Shown here: one piece after another, positions 45,291 to 53,624 of the stretch
How the letters are laid out: each line of letters starts with the position of its first letter
Position numbering within the stretch: position 1 is the first letter of the stretch
Assembly: GCA_947178125.1 (NCBI GenBank)
Contig: CAMWXB010000013.1
Coordinates: 1 to 64,000 of the forward strand
DNA from: an uncultured Lachnospiraceae bacterium
Lineage (GTDB): Bacteria; Bacillota; Clostridia; Lachnospirales; Lachnospiraceae
DNA: 64,000 nucleotides
Direction: 5' to 3'
Translations under genes and position numbers: made by a program
The notes under the pieces: generated by a model
Database searches by the model: none
What the model was told of the DNA's origin: nothing
What the model saw: the letters and a program-made list of their open reading frames with translations, nothing else

Positions 45291-48200
45291 CTATTGCAGC
45301 AGCACTGTCACGACTTCATAAGGTTTTAATACAACGTCGATGACATTTCCGTTCACGGCTGCCTCGCCCTCGATTTCTTCCAGAAGATTACACAGATACG
45401 CTTTCTCAAAGAGCGCATTGACGGTCAGCTTCGTTTTGGTGTAAGCGTTTTCCGACTCATACATACGAAGCACGATACCGTTTCCGCTCTCCGCTCTCTT
45501 GATCGTCTCCAGAATCACATTGGAATGCGCCACGGAAGCATAAGAACAGCTCTTCCCGTTTTCCGTGTCTTTTTCCGCCATAAGGGGCTGATTCAGCTCA
45601 TAAGCTTCCTGCACCGTACCGGCCGTGCGCCACCCTTCTGCATGCGGATAAATCGCATAGGTGAACGTATGCTCTTCCTGGTCGCTCGTCGGATTCGGTT
45701 CTATACCGGACTTGATCAGCGTCAGCGCCATATTGGAATCTTTCACGGAATGTCCGTATTTACAGTCATTTAACAGTGAAACACCATAATGTCCTTCCGA
45801 TAAGTCCATCCACTTCTGCCCGCAGCTCTCAAACCGGGCCACATCCCAGCTCGTATTCTGATGCGTCTTTCTGGTCAGACTGCCGAACTGTACGTCAAAA
45901 GCGGCCTCATCCGTATGTACTGCCACCGGGAAATGTACTTTCAAAAGCGTCTGATGTTCCTTCCAGTCCACATCGGTCACAAAATCTATCCTGCGGCTTT
46001 CCGCATAAAAGATGATTTTCTGGAAAATCGTGGAATTGGAAGCCTTTCTTTCGATTTCCAGTACCGCGCATACTTCTCCGATTTCCGTCCATTCCATTCT
46101 CTCCACATTGTCGATATCCCAGAATTTTTCGGTATAGAAGATGTCGATATCCCAGTTGTCGAAATAAATCGGCTTATCCTCATACATCCTAAGCAGATTG
46201 GCGCGCTCGCCCGCCTGTATCACTTCGCGGTCATTTTCTTTATCAAAAATACTCGTGAACATTCCCTGTTCATCCAGCTTTATTACATAAAACGGCGTTT
46301 CCAGTTCATAGTCTCCGTTCAGGACAAAAGGCCTGTTCTCTTTTTCCGGCTCCGCTGCCATAAAAGAGCGATAACCTTTAGACGGAAGATTCTTAATATA
46401 CGCAACGCTGCCACCTTTGGTCTTCTGGACAGGATATACGGTTCCATCTTCATCCACGAGCGCATTTCCTTCAAATGTTCCCAGATTCACGATGTCATCA
46501 CGTTCCCATCCGAGTGTATTAAAGACGGTGAGCGCATTTCCTTTTCCGGCTGCCGCACGCCGGCGTTCAGCACTCATAGCGGAAAGCTGTTCCGCCAGCT
46601 TCGCATATTCTTCTTTCGTCACCTCATATACTTCATGAATGGCTGAACCAGGCAGAATGTCGTGGAACTGATTCAGCAGAACAAGCTTCCACATAGCTTC
46701 CAGCTCTTTTTCCGGATATTGCACTGCCGCTCCCGTTTCCCGCATCGTCTGTGCCGCCAGAACGGACAGAAATTCCAGATCCATCAATCCAAGTTCCGCT
46801 TTCCGGTTGGAACGTTTGTTTCTCGCCATGGAAGTCAGCGTTCCTCTGTGATACTCGAAATAAAATTCTCCTTCCCACACCGGAAGCCGTTTGTTTCCTG
46901 CAACGCGCTCCTTCAGTTCATCAAAATAGGTGCGGGCAAATTCCTGCCGTACCGCCGGGATTCCCTTTACCCCTTTTTCCATACGGATAGAAGTCTCCAG
47001 CATTTCCCTCGTAGGGCCGCCGCCGCCGTCTCCATAGCCGTAGGAAACGAGGATATCGTTGTTGATATCTTTATTCTGATAACGCATCCAGCCGCCCATA
47101 ATGGCATCCGGGTGCAGCATCCCGTTGTAGGTCGTAAAGTAATCTTTGATCGGCTGATTGACGCCCAGCGTCGTGATCAGGTGCGTCAACACCTCCGTGC
47201 CGTCGATTCCTCTCCACATCATCGTATCGTATGGTATCTTATTGAACTGGTTCCAGGCGAGCTTCGTCGTCATGAAATAATCGATTCCGCACTTTTTCAT
47301 AATCTGCGGGAGCGCCCCCGAATAGCCGAACACATCCGGAAGCCACAGAATCCTGTTATCCACGCCGAATTCTTCCCGGAAAAAGCGTTTGCCGTACATG
47401 AACTGACGGACGAGCGATTCTCCGGAAGTCAGGTTACAGTCAGCTTCCACCCACATGCCGCCTTCCGGCTCCCAGCGTTTTTCCCTGATGCGCTCTTTTA
47501 TCTTCTCGTACAGTTCAGGATAACGTTCTTTCAAAAACGCGTACAGCTGCGGCTGGCTCGACATGAACTTATAATTCGGATATTCTTCCATCAGCTTTAA
47601 GACTGTCGCAAAACTCCGCCCTACTTTCTCCCGTGTCTGTTCCACTGTCCACCACCACGCGACATCAATGTGCGTATGGCCGATACAGGTCGCTATCACG
47701 TCCCGATAGCCGCCCATATCCGAATACAGCGCCTGGTCGATATAGTCGGAAGCTTCTTCCAGCTTCCGGTAAAAAGCATCCGAATAAGGCGTGCGCAGAT
47801 CGAGGAAGTTGACTGTCGTATTCAGGATTTCCTGAATGTCCCTGCGGTTCTTATCATCCTCTTCCATTCTGGAAAAGGCCGCTAACGGCACCCACAGATC
47901 GTAGTAAAGTTTTTCAATTCTTTCGTCAATTTCCTGCATCTCCACGATCAGATTAAATTCCGTGTGCAGTATACCCGTATAGGCCTGCAGTTCCAGAAGC
48001 AGTTCTTCACCCGCTTTCGCTTCCGCACACAGGAACACGTCCCGGTGGTTCATATCGATTCCCTGTACCGCTTCTCCGTTCACAAATAAAAGAAACTGCG
48101 GATTCTTTGCATCATCCCACTCGTCTATCTGTGTGCGCACATGAAGCCACATGCGTTTTCCATCCAGTTCTTCCGGCACGCGGTAAAGCGTCCTGAACCA

Positions 48201-48398
48201 GTAATGGCGGTCTTTTCCATACCAGTGCATGCTTTTGCAGTCGAATACCTCCCAGGGCGTATCGTCTTCCTGCGCTTCTTCCGGATGAATATAGTTCCCC
48301 TCTTTGTATTTCCAGCGTTCAATCGTAAATCTCTGTTTCACCTTCAGTTTTTTTAATTCCTCGCAAATGACATTCACTCTCTTATCTAAAAAATACAT
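45291..48398 (-). CDS. GH38 alpha-mannosidase
   Basis: A 1035-residue cytoplasmic alpha-mannosidase without a signal peptide. An N-terminal domain of about 230 residues precedes the catalytic domain with zinc ligands in GHTHIDVAWWW (His241, His243, Asp245 region) and the nucleophile Asp355 in WLPDVFGYSGALPQI. The middle helical bundle and C-terminal beta domains give the normal full length. It would trim alpha-linked mannose from imported N-glycan fragments. AAGGAGGCAGAT precedes the ATG, 24 nt after the GH130 stop. Confidence 0.95.
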   Translation of the reverse strand: MYFLDKRVNVICEELKKLKVKQRFTIERWKYKEGNYIHPEEAQEDDTPWEVFDCKSMHWYGKDRHYWFRTLYRVPEELDGKRMWLHVRTQIDEWDDAKNPQFLLFVNGEAVQGIDMNHRDVFLCAEAKAGEELLLELQAYTGILHTEFNLIVEMQEIDERIEKLYYDLWVPLAAFSRMEEDDKNRRDIQEILNTTVNFLDLRTPYSDAFYRKLEEASDYIDQALYSDMGGYRDVIATCIGHTHIDVAWWWTVEQTREKVGRSFATVLKLMEEYPNYKFMSSQPQLYAFLKERYPELYEKIKERIREKRWEPEGGMWVEADCNLTSGESLVRQFMYGKRFFREEFGVDNRILWLPDVFGYSGALPQIMKKCGIDYFMTTKLAWNQFNKIPYDTMMWRGIDGTEVLTHLITTLGVNQPIKDYFTTYNGMLHPDAIMGGWMRYQNKDINNDILVSYGYGDGGGGPTREMLETSIRMEKGVKGIPAVRQEFARTYFDELKERVAGNKRLPVWEGEFYFEYHRGTLTSMARNKRSNRKAELGLMDLEFLSVLAAQTMRETGAAVQYPEKELEAMWKLVLLNQFHDILPGSAIHEVYEVTKEEYAKLAEQLSAMSAERRRAAAGKGNALTVFNTLGWERDDIVNLGTFEGNALVDEDGTVYPVQKTKGGSVAYIKNLPSKGYRSFMAAEPEKENRPFVLNGDYELETPFYVIKLDEQGMFTSIFDKENDREVIQAGERANLLRMYEDKPIYFDNWDIDIFYTEKFWDIDNVERMEWTEIGEVCAVLEIERKASNSTIFQKIIFYAESRRIDFVTDVDWKEHQTLLKVHFPVAVHTDEAAFDVQFGSLTRKTHQNTSWDVARFESCGQKWMDLSEGHYGVSLLNDCKYGHSVKDSNMALTLIKSGIEPNPTSDQEEHTFTYAIYPHAEGWRTAGTVQEAYELNQPLMAEKDTENGKSCSYASVAHSNVILETIKRAESGNGIVLRMYESENAYTKTKLTVNALFEKAYLCNLLEEIEGEAAVNGNVIDVVLKPYEVVTVLLQ

Positions 48399-48422
48399 AT
48401 CTGCCTCCTTAGCCTTCTTGGC

Positions 48423-49403
48423 CTATTCCATATACGCCATCAAACGATCTGCCGTTGTAAATGCAAGCCCGGTCACCGTATCGGCACATCCATAATAAAT
48501 TGCAATCCTGCCTGTTGCCGCATCCGTCAATGCCGCGCAGGGAAATACGACATTCGGAACATCTCCCACGCACTCATACAGTTCATGCGGCGCCAGAATA
48601 TAATTTCTTGTTCTCTTTTTGACTTTCCACGGCTCCTCCAGATCGAGCAGCGCACATCCCATCCGGTAAACAAATCCGTTACAGGTATTGATCACACCGT
48701 GATAGATCAACAGCCAGCCATCTTCCGTTTCGATCGGAACGCATCCGGCACCGATTTTCGTAGACTGCCATGCGGATGTATCCCCCTTGATCGTTCCCAT
48801 CACCATGCGGTGCCGTCCCCAGTACTGCATATCCGGGCTTTCGCTCAGGAAAATATCACCGAAAGGCGTATGCCCGTTATCGCTCGGCCGGCTCAGCATA
48901 TAATATTTGCCCCGAATTTGCCGCGGGAACAGTACGCCGTTCCGGTTGAACGGCAAAAACGCATTTTCCAACTGATAAAAATTCCGAAAATCGAATGTAT
49001 ATCCTACCCCAATCGTCGGATATCCCCGATAACCGTTACACCATGTGACATAATATTTACCGTCGAGGAAACATACACGCGGGTCATAGCGAAATTCTCT
49101 TTCCGCAATTTCCGCATTCGCTCCCTGCAGTGCGATCGGCTCATCGGAGATTTTCCAATGAATGCCGTCCTTGCTGAAACCGGCAAATATATCCATGCTG
49201 ATCGACCTGCTGTCACAGCGGAATACGCCGGCGAAGCCATCCTCAAAAGGAACGACCGCGCTATTGAAAACGCTGTTGGAATTCCGGGTCGCAAATCTTT
49301 CAATGATCGGATTACCACTGTAACGCCACACTGGCATATCACAGGCATCTCCCGGTTCCTCCCATGGTATATTGGGCAGTTCTCTTCCAATTATCTTTGT
49401 CAT
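48423..49403 (-). CDS. GH130 beta-mannoside phosphorylase
   Basis: A 326-residue five-bladed beta-propeller of the GH130 family, which phosphorolyses beta-mannosides to mannose 1-phosphate. The general-acid Asp is in REFRYDPRV (about Asp107). [13 protein letters not shown] and [11 protein letters not shown] are typical active-site loops. With an ENGase and GH38 beside it, the most likely substrate is Man-beta-1,4-GlcNAc from the N-glycan core; this specificity is inferred from context. The ATG at 49403 follows GGAGGTTGGT; a longer frame to 49502 runs over hairpin sequence. It is cytoplasmic, with no signal peptide. Confidence 0.9.
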   Translation of the reverse strand: MTKIIGRELPNIPWEEPGDACDMPVWRYSGNPIIERFATRNSNSVFNSAVVPFEDGFAGVFRCDSRSISMDIFAGFSKDGIHWKISDEPIALQGANAEIAEREFRYDPRVCFLDGKYYVTWCNGYRGYPTIGVGYTFDFRNFYQLENAFLPFNRNGVLFPRQIRGKYYMLSRPSDNGHTPFGDIFLSESPDMQYWGRHRMVMGTIKGDTSAWQSTKIGAGCVPIETEDGWLLIYHGVINTCNGFVYRMGCALLDLEEPWKVKKRTRNYILAPHELYECVGDVPNVVFPCAALTDAATGRIAIYYGCADTVTGLAFTTADRLMAYME

Positions 49404-49416
49404 ACCAACCTCCATC

Positions 49417-49433
49417 ATGCCGCTTAGCGGTAT
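49417..49433. repeat. Variant of the GATTCCGC hairpin module
   Basis: ATGCCGC-TTA-GCGGTAT, flanked by AACCTCCATC and CTCAAAT, a variant of the modules at 38101 and 51225. It lies a few nucleotides upstream of the GH130 ribosome site and could influence its translation. Confidence 0.6.
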
Positions 49434-49463
49434 CTCAAATTCCAAAACAAACAGGTTCGTCAA

Positions 49464-49503
49464 GGAGAATGCCCGTATTGTGGGCATTCTCCGGTTCCTC
49501 ACC
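49464..49503 (-). repeat. Trailing-hairpin module after the binding-protein gene (copy C)
   Basis: GGAGAATGCCC and GGGCATTCTCC (49464-49474 with 49482-49492) form a perfect 11-bp stem with a 7-nt loop, starting 11 nt beyond the binding-protein stop codon. The stretch TAGGGTGAGGAACC between them resembles a shortened outer arm of the nested-hairpin element. Confidence 0.65.
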
Positions 49504-50994
49504 CTATTTGCCCAGGTATTCGTCTACCTGTCTCTGTGCCTCGTCGATGACATCCTGCCAGCCGGCTTTCATCAACTCTTCCTTGATCTGCGGTACCACG
49601 ACTGCAGGGTCCTGAACGCCTGTCATTACCTCACTGCGGTAACGAAGCCATATTTCGCGGCAGTTCGCCAGTTTATCCGCAACTTCCGTCGTATCGAATG
49701 TAAAGCCCAGCATAACGGAAGACACCGCCTGCTCGTTCAGCGCTTTGATCTCGCCCCACTGGTCGTATTCATCCGTATCGACCTGTGTTACCGTAAAGAA
49801 TGTCGCCTGCGTATAGCCGGCCATCTCCCAGTCGTTGTTGATCTTGTGCACTTTACCGTCCTGCGTATATTCAAAATTCACGCCTTCTTCGCCATAGTAG
49901 AACATATCACGAAGCTTTGTATCCACATTGATCAGGTCAAGAAGCTGTAAACATTTTTCCGGATACTTTGTATTGATGGAGATCATATTCAAAGAACCTC
50001 TTACCGTTTCGTTGGAAAGAATGGTATCGCCCATCTTCTGAACAACGACATCTTTGCCCATCTGAGGTCCCCATGAAGTGATTCCTGCGGATTCCCATCC
50101 CTGTGCAACACGCCACATATTGTAGACACGCGCTTCCGACAGGGTCGAAGCATCCGGATTGATGATTCCCTTCTGATACCACTCATGCAGTGTTTCCAGT
50201 GAACTGTAAATATCCGGTTCTTCCAGCGTAAAGCATACTCTCGCGTCCGCATCGTCATACCGTACGCCCAGAATCTGCGTTCCCGCTCCAATCTGGTCAT
50301 ATACGTCAAAGATATAATAGACTCCGTCGTTCTTTACATAAACAGGATAATCGTTCTTATCAGCTTTCAGCGTCTCAAAAATACCTGTCAGGGAATCCAT
50401 CTCCGTAAGCGATGCGATATCCAGATTGTATTCATCGACCAGTTCCTTATCCCATACCGCATAATTGGAGATGGAACTGTCTTTATAAGTAGGAATGCCG
50501 TAAATCCTGCCCTTTACCTTTACGCCTTCCCAGTATTTCTCCGGCATCAGTTCTGTCAGTCCCGGCATATTGGCATCTATCATATCAGTAATGTCGTAGT
50601 ATGCGCCCAGATTAATGTCCGCAATGTAGTTATTGCCGTTTCCGAAGATAATGTCATAAGGTTCGTTGGTGCTGACGATGATATTCCGGCGTTTATCCCA
50701 GTCGCCCCAGGGAATGACTTCCATCTCCAGACTGACGCCGACCTTTTCACCAATATACTCATTCACCTTTGCAATCCATGTATCATAGTTACGCGGCATA
50801 CCGTTTCCGATGATCACCCATTTCAGGGGAACGATTTCTCCACTGTCCGCCTGTGCGGATTGGGAACTGCCTTCGTTCCCGCCGCCTGATGATGCCGGAC
50901 TGCTCTCACCGCTCCCGCTGTTCCCACAACCTGCCAGTGTTCCGAGTAACATGACCGCAGCCGCTCCTGCTGCCAATAATCTTTTTAATTTCAT
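49504..50994 (-). CDS. ABC sugar-binding lipoprotein
   Basis: A 496-residue extracellular solute-binding protein: signal peptide, lipid Cys23 in [10 protein letters not shown], a Ser/Gly/Asn-rich linker, then the binding domain. The C-terminal region with [18 protein letters not shown] resembles the DUF3502-type ending of LplA-like proteins that serve complex glycans. AAGGAGGATCATT precedes the ATG. It follows the two permease genes, but a 392-nt gap full of hairpin elements separates them. The likely ligand is an N-glycan fragment, inferred from the glycosidases beside it. No ATPase gene is in the locus, so a shared MsmK-type ATPase is probably used. Confidence 0.9.
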   Translation of the reverse strand: MKLKRLLAAGAAAVMLLGTLAGCGNSGSGESSPASSGGGNEGSSQSAQADSGEIVPLKWVIIGNGMPRNYDTWIAKVNEYIGEKVGVSLEMEVIPWGDWDKRRNIIVSTNEPYDIIFGNGNNYIADINLGAYYDITDMIDANMPGLTELMPEKYWEGVKVKGRIYGIPTYKDSSISNYAVWDKELVDEYNLDIASLTEMDSLTGIFETLKADKNDYPVYVKNDGVYYIFDVYDQIGAGTQILGVRYDDADARVCFTLEEPDIYSSLETLHEWYQKGIINPDASTLSEARVYNMWRVAQGWESAGITSWGPQMGKDVVVQKMGDTILSNETVRGSLNMISINTKYPEKCLQLLDLINVDTKLRDMFYYGEEGVNFEYTQDGKVHKINNDWEMAGYTQATFFTVTQVDTDEYDQWGEIKALNEQAVSSVMLGFTFDTTEVADKLANCREIWLRYRSEVMTGVQDPAVVVPQIKEELMKAGWQDVIDEAQRQVDEYLGK

Positions 50995-51082
50995 AATGAT
51001 CCTCCTTTTTATATTTATATACTTCTTCTCTCACTACCCCCACACCCCAAAACAAGCAAACTTAATATAAGCAATCTTGTCT

Positions 51083-51214
51083 GGAAGAACGCCTCATTTG
51101 GGCGTTCTTCCGTGTGAGAAAGATTTGCCTCCGGCAAATCGTAGAACTTCCAAGTCAGCTATGCTGACTTTTCGAAACACCCACTGGTGTGAGTCTTAGA
51201 AGTTCTTCTCACAC
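51083..51214 (-). repeat. Nested-hairpin element, copy D-left
   Basis: The outer stem is GTGTGAGAA/TTCTCACAC (51112-51120 with 51206-51214). Inside are GATTTGCC-TCC-GGCAAATC (51122-51140) and AGAACTTC/GAAGTTCT (51143-51150 with 51199-51206), which encloses AAGTCAGC-TAT-GCTGACTT (51152-51170) and ACACC-CACT-GGTGT (51177-51190). The trailing hairpin is GGAAGAACGCC/GGCGTTCTTCC (51083-51111). The order of parts is the same as in copy A, but nearly every stem differs in sequence. Confidence 0.8.
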
Positions 51215-51224
51215 TAACCTCCAT

Positions 51225-51243
51225 GATTCCGCTTCGCGGAATC
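51225..51243. repeat. GATTCCGC hairpin module between the two D elements
   Basis: GATTCCGC-TTC-GCGGAATC with the flanks CTAACCTCCAT and TCTCAAAT, matching 38101-38119 exactly in the stem and loop. Confidence 0.65.
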
Positions 51244-51255
51244 TCAAATCGGTCG

Positions 51256-51387
51256 GGAGAATGCCGCTTTTTAGGCATTCTCCAGCGTGAGAAAGACTTG
51301 CTTCGCAAGTCGTAGAACTTCTTAGCGAAACAGCCAAGCCTGGGAACCAGGCTTTAGCTGTATGAGCTCTAGAAGTTCTTCTCACGC
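51256..51387 (-). repeat. Nested-hairpin element, copy D-right
   Basis: The outer stem is GCGTGAGAA/TTCTCACGC (51285-51293 with 51379-51387), the last base being the first base of the permease stop complement. Inside are GACTTGC-TTC-GCAAGTC (51295-51311) and AGAACTTCT/AGAAGTTCT (51314-51322 with 51371-51379), which encloses ACAGC/GCTGT and AAGCCTGG-GAA-CCAGGCTT (51330-51361). The trailing hairpin is GGAGAATGCC/GGCATTCTCC (51256-51283). It abuts the permease stop codon just as copy A abuts its gene. Confidence 0.8.
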
Positions 51388-52304
51388 TATTCTTTGACCG
51401 ACCCAATCGTCAGACCGGAAATAAAATACTTCTGGAAAAACGGATAGGTACATGCAATCGGTACGATGATCACGATCGCAATCGCCATTCGTACGCTTTC
51501 TGTCGGCATCGATGACCGGTACTGCTGTAAGGAAACGCCGCCATACGGATTGTTCGCAATATATTCGATGTTCTTCTGCATCTGGTTCAGCAGAGACTGC
51601 AGCGTCTGCAGCTTCGCATCCTGAATATACAGGGAAGCCTGGAACCAGTCATTCCAGTAACCGAATGCCGCGAACATACCGATCGTCGCCATGACCGGCT
51701 TGGAAATCGGCAGTACGATCCTCGACCATATCCTGAACTGTCCGGCTCCGTCAATCTTGGCGGATTCTATGATGGAATCCGGCACCGTCGTCCTGAAGAA
51801 CGTCCGGCAGATCGTAACACTGAAAGCCGAGCACGCAAGAGGCAGTATCAACGCCCATATGCTGTTGTTCAATCCCAGAATATTATTTACTACTACATAA
51901 CTTGCCAGCATTCCGCCGTTAAACACCATCGGAATGAAAATCAGCCATGTATAAATCTGTTTTAATTTAAAATTCCTTCTCGAGACCACATAGCCCATAG
52001 AAGTATTCAAAGCAATCGAAATGATCGTACCAATGACCGTTACTGCCACCGACATAAAAGCCGCACGCAGAATCGTCAAACGTTCGTTCCACAAGAACTC
52101 ATAAGCCGATGCGGAAAAGACCTGTGGAATGAGCTGATATCCGTTCGCCCGGATAGACTCCTCGTCAGTGATGGATATCGAAAAAACAAACAACAGCGGA
52201 ATCACACATATGATCGCCAGAAACAGAAATATCAGATTGAATACAATATTGGTAGATGTTTTGATCTGGTTCAATGACTGTCCGCTTTTTTCTTTTTTAC
52301 CCAC
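51387..52304 (-). CDS. ABC sugar permease (MalG/LplC type)
   Basis: A 305-residue inner-membrane permease with six helices. It starts with a first helix at NIVFNLIFLFLAIICVIPLL and carries the EAA-type cytoplasmic loop (IIESAKIDGAGQFRIWSRIV) that contacts the ATPase. The GTG at 52304 has AGGGGG 8 nt upstream; a GTG at 52313 lies within that ribosome site, so the shorter form is preferred. It is 15 nt after the partner permease. Its stop codon is contacted by a nested-hairpin element. Confidence 0.92.
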   Translation of the reverse strand: MGKKEKSGQSLNQIKTSTNIVFNLIFLFLAIICVIPLLFVFSISITDEESIRANGYQLIPQVFSASAYEFLWNERLTILRAAFMSVAVTVIGTIISIALNTSMGYVVSRRNFKLKQIYTWLIFIPMVFNGGMLASYVVVNNILGLNNSIWALILPLACSAFSVTICRTFFRTTVPDSIIESAKIDGAGQFRIWSRIVLPISKPVMATIGMFAAFGYWNDWFQASLYIQDAKLQTLQSLLNQMQKNIEYIANNPYGGVSLQQYRSSMPTESVRMAIAIVIIVPIACTYPFFQKYFISGLTIGSVKE

Positions 52305-52319
52305 GTTGTACACCCCCTG

Positions 52320-53303
52320 TTATATAATTCTGTTCTCATTGTCAATCTTGCTTACAATCCAGTTCGCCAGTAAGATCGTCGCGCAGCTGCAGATTGCCTG
52401 GAAAAAGGAAGCTGCTGCCGTCTGTCCGATTGGCGCCGTGGACTGGATAGCGTTATAAATGTATGTATCAAAAGTTGATGCCGTCGTATACAGGGAAGCC
52501 GGAAGCTGTCCGGTCACCTGATAGAACAGGCCGAAATCCGAGTTAAAAATCTTGCCGCAGTCCAGAATCAGCATCATGACAAAGACTGGTTTGATGGCAG
52601 GAAGCGTGATATGCCTCGCCTGCTGTGATTTCGTAGCGCCATCCATGACCGCCGCTTCATAGAGAGACGGGTCGATTCCGGTAATGCTTGCCAGATAGAG
52701 CACCATGCCGTACCCCATTCCTTTCCATGTATTCAGGAAAATGAGAATGAACGGCCAATATTTCTTTTCCTGGTACCACATGATACGCTCACCGCCCATC
52801 GCGGTAATGATACCGTTGATATAGCCTCTCTCCGGTGTCAACAGCGCATAGACAAAATAACTGATGACTACCCATGACATAAAATAGGGCAGGAACATCA
52901 TCGTCTGATACACTTTGGAACCCTTCTTATTTCTCATATTGCTCAGTATCAATGCCCCACCCACCGCAACGGTCGCACTGATGATGATAAATGCAATGTT
53001 ATAAAGAATCGTGTTCCGAAGCAGCATCGTAAAAGCATTGGACGTGAAGAAATATTTGAAGTTTCCAAATCCGGCCCATTCGCTGTGCAGCAGATTGTAA
53101 ATAAAGCCATGTCCGCCGGGCGCCAGTTTGTATACCTTAAATGCAATGATGATACCGAACATCGGCAGATATGAAAATATCAGGAACCACAGCAATGTAG
53201 GCAGCGACAGCAGGAACAACTCCGTATCGTCCTTAGACCAACGCTTTCTCCGGGGCTTTTTGACGAGTTTTTTTCCTCCGTCAGTCATTTTCTTTGTCCC
53301 CAT
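52320..53303 (-). CDS. ABC sugar permease (MalF/LplB type)
   Basis: A 327-residue permease with a basic N-terminal tail (KKPRRKRWSKDD), six membrane helices and the EAA loop LYEAAVMDGATKSQQARHI. It pairs with the MalG-type permease just downstream to import glycans. AGGAGGT lies 7 nt before the ATG. It is the first gene of the N-glycan operon and has a near-consensus promoter facing the LacI regulator. Confidence 0.93.
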   Translation of the reverse strand: MGTKKMTDGGKKLVKKPRRKRWSKDDTELFLLSLPTLLWFLIFSYLPMFGIIIAFKVYKLAPGGHGFIYNLLHSEWAGFGNFKYFFTSNAFTMLLRNTILYNIAFIIISATVAVGGALILSNMRNKKGSKVYQTMMFLPYFMSWVVISYFVYALLTPERGYINGIITAMGGERIMWYQEKKYWPFILIFLNTWKGMGYGMVLYLASITGIDPSLYEAAVMDGATKSQQARHITLPAIKPVFVMMLILDCGKIFNSDFGLFYQVTGQLPASLYTTASTFDTYIYNAIQSTAPIGQTAAASFFQAICSCATILLANWIVSKIDNENRII

Positions 53304-53352
53304 TCTTTTTACCTCCTTTTTTGTTTATATTTTATTTATTTTTGTTAACTGC

Positions 53353-53381
53353 ATATTAACATTGATTAACTACCATGTCAA
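53353..53381 (-). promoter_or_regulatory. Promoter of the N-glycan permease operon
   Basis: TTGACA (53376-53381) and TAATAT (53353-53358) with a 17-nt spacer, about 50 nt before the permease start. The candidate operator at 53355-53370 overlaps the -10 and spacer, which would suit repression. Confidence 0.75.
53355..53370. promoter_or_regulatory. Candidate operator 1
   Basis: ATTAACATTGATTAAC. It agrees at 13 of 16 positions with the word at 53531-53546 and overlaps the permease-operon promoter. A LacI-family binding site is inferred. Confidence 0.45.
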
Positions 53382-53481
53382 CAGCATTATGGAAATTTAT
53401 GATTATACCCAAAAATACACCGTTGAATTTGTCTATTTTTACTATTTTTATAGTGTTATCGCCATCATTTTTACATATCAC

Positions 53482-53496
53482 GTTTACAAATATTAA
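53482..53496. promoter_or_regulatory. Candidate operator, inverted copy
   Basis: GTTTACAAATATTAA, whose complement TTAATATTTGTAAAC closely matches the word at 53531-53546. It lies between the two promoters. Confidence 0.35.
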
Positions 53497-53530
53497 GCAA
53501 CCACCAAAACTACATTACTCACCATATTTT

Positions 53531-53546
53531 ATTAACATTTGTAAAC
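53531..53546. promoter_or_regulatory. Candidate operator 2
   Basis: ATTAACATTTGTAAAC, 7 nt upstream of the -35 of the regulator's own promoter. It could mediate autoregulation by the LacI-type protein. Confidence 0.45.
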
Positions 53547-53553
53547 TTAATTC

Positions 53554-53582
53554 TTGTATTTTTTTTCGTACTGTGCTATACT
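53554..53582 (+). promoter_or_regulatory. Promoter of the LacI-type regulator
   Basis: TTGTAT (53554-53559) and TATACT (53577-53582) with a 17-nt spacer, about 42 nt before the start codon. Confidence 0.7.
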
Positions 53583-53624
53583 AAACTAAAGCTTCAATTG
53601 AATGGACATAAATGGGGGATTATC

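Larger units (their letters stand above)
50995..51386. other. Gap between permease and binding-protein genes
   Basis: A 392-bp intergenic stretch inside the N-glycan operon. Bases 51083-51386 are almost entirely hairpin-forming (two nested-hairpin elements and one GATTCCGC module). The 88 bp nearest the binding-protein gene hold its ribosome site and no clear -10/-35 pair. No ORF is supported. Confidence 0.7.
53304..53624. other. Divergent control region of the N-glycan locus
   Basis: A 321-bp AT-rich gap between the permease operon and the LacI-type gene. It contains two good promoters facing apart (53353-53381 minus, 53554-53582 plus) and three related GTTAAC/GTAAAC-type words that are candidate operators. 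No ORF is supported. Confidence 0.7.
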
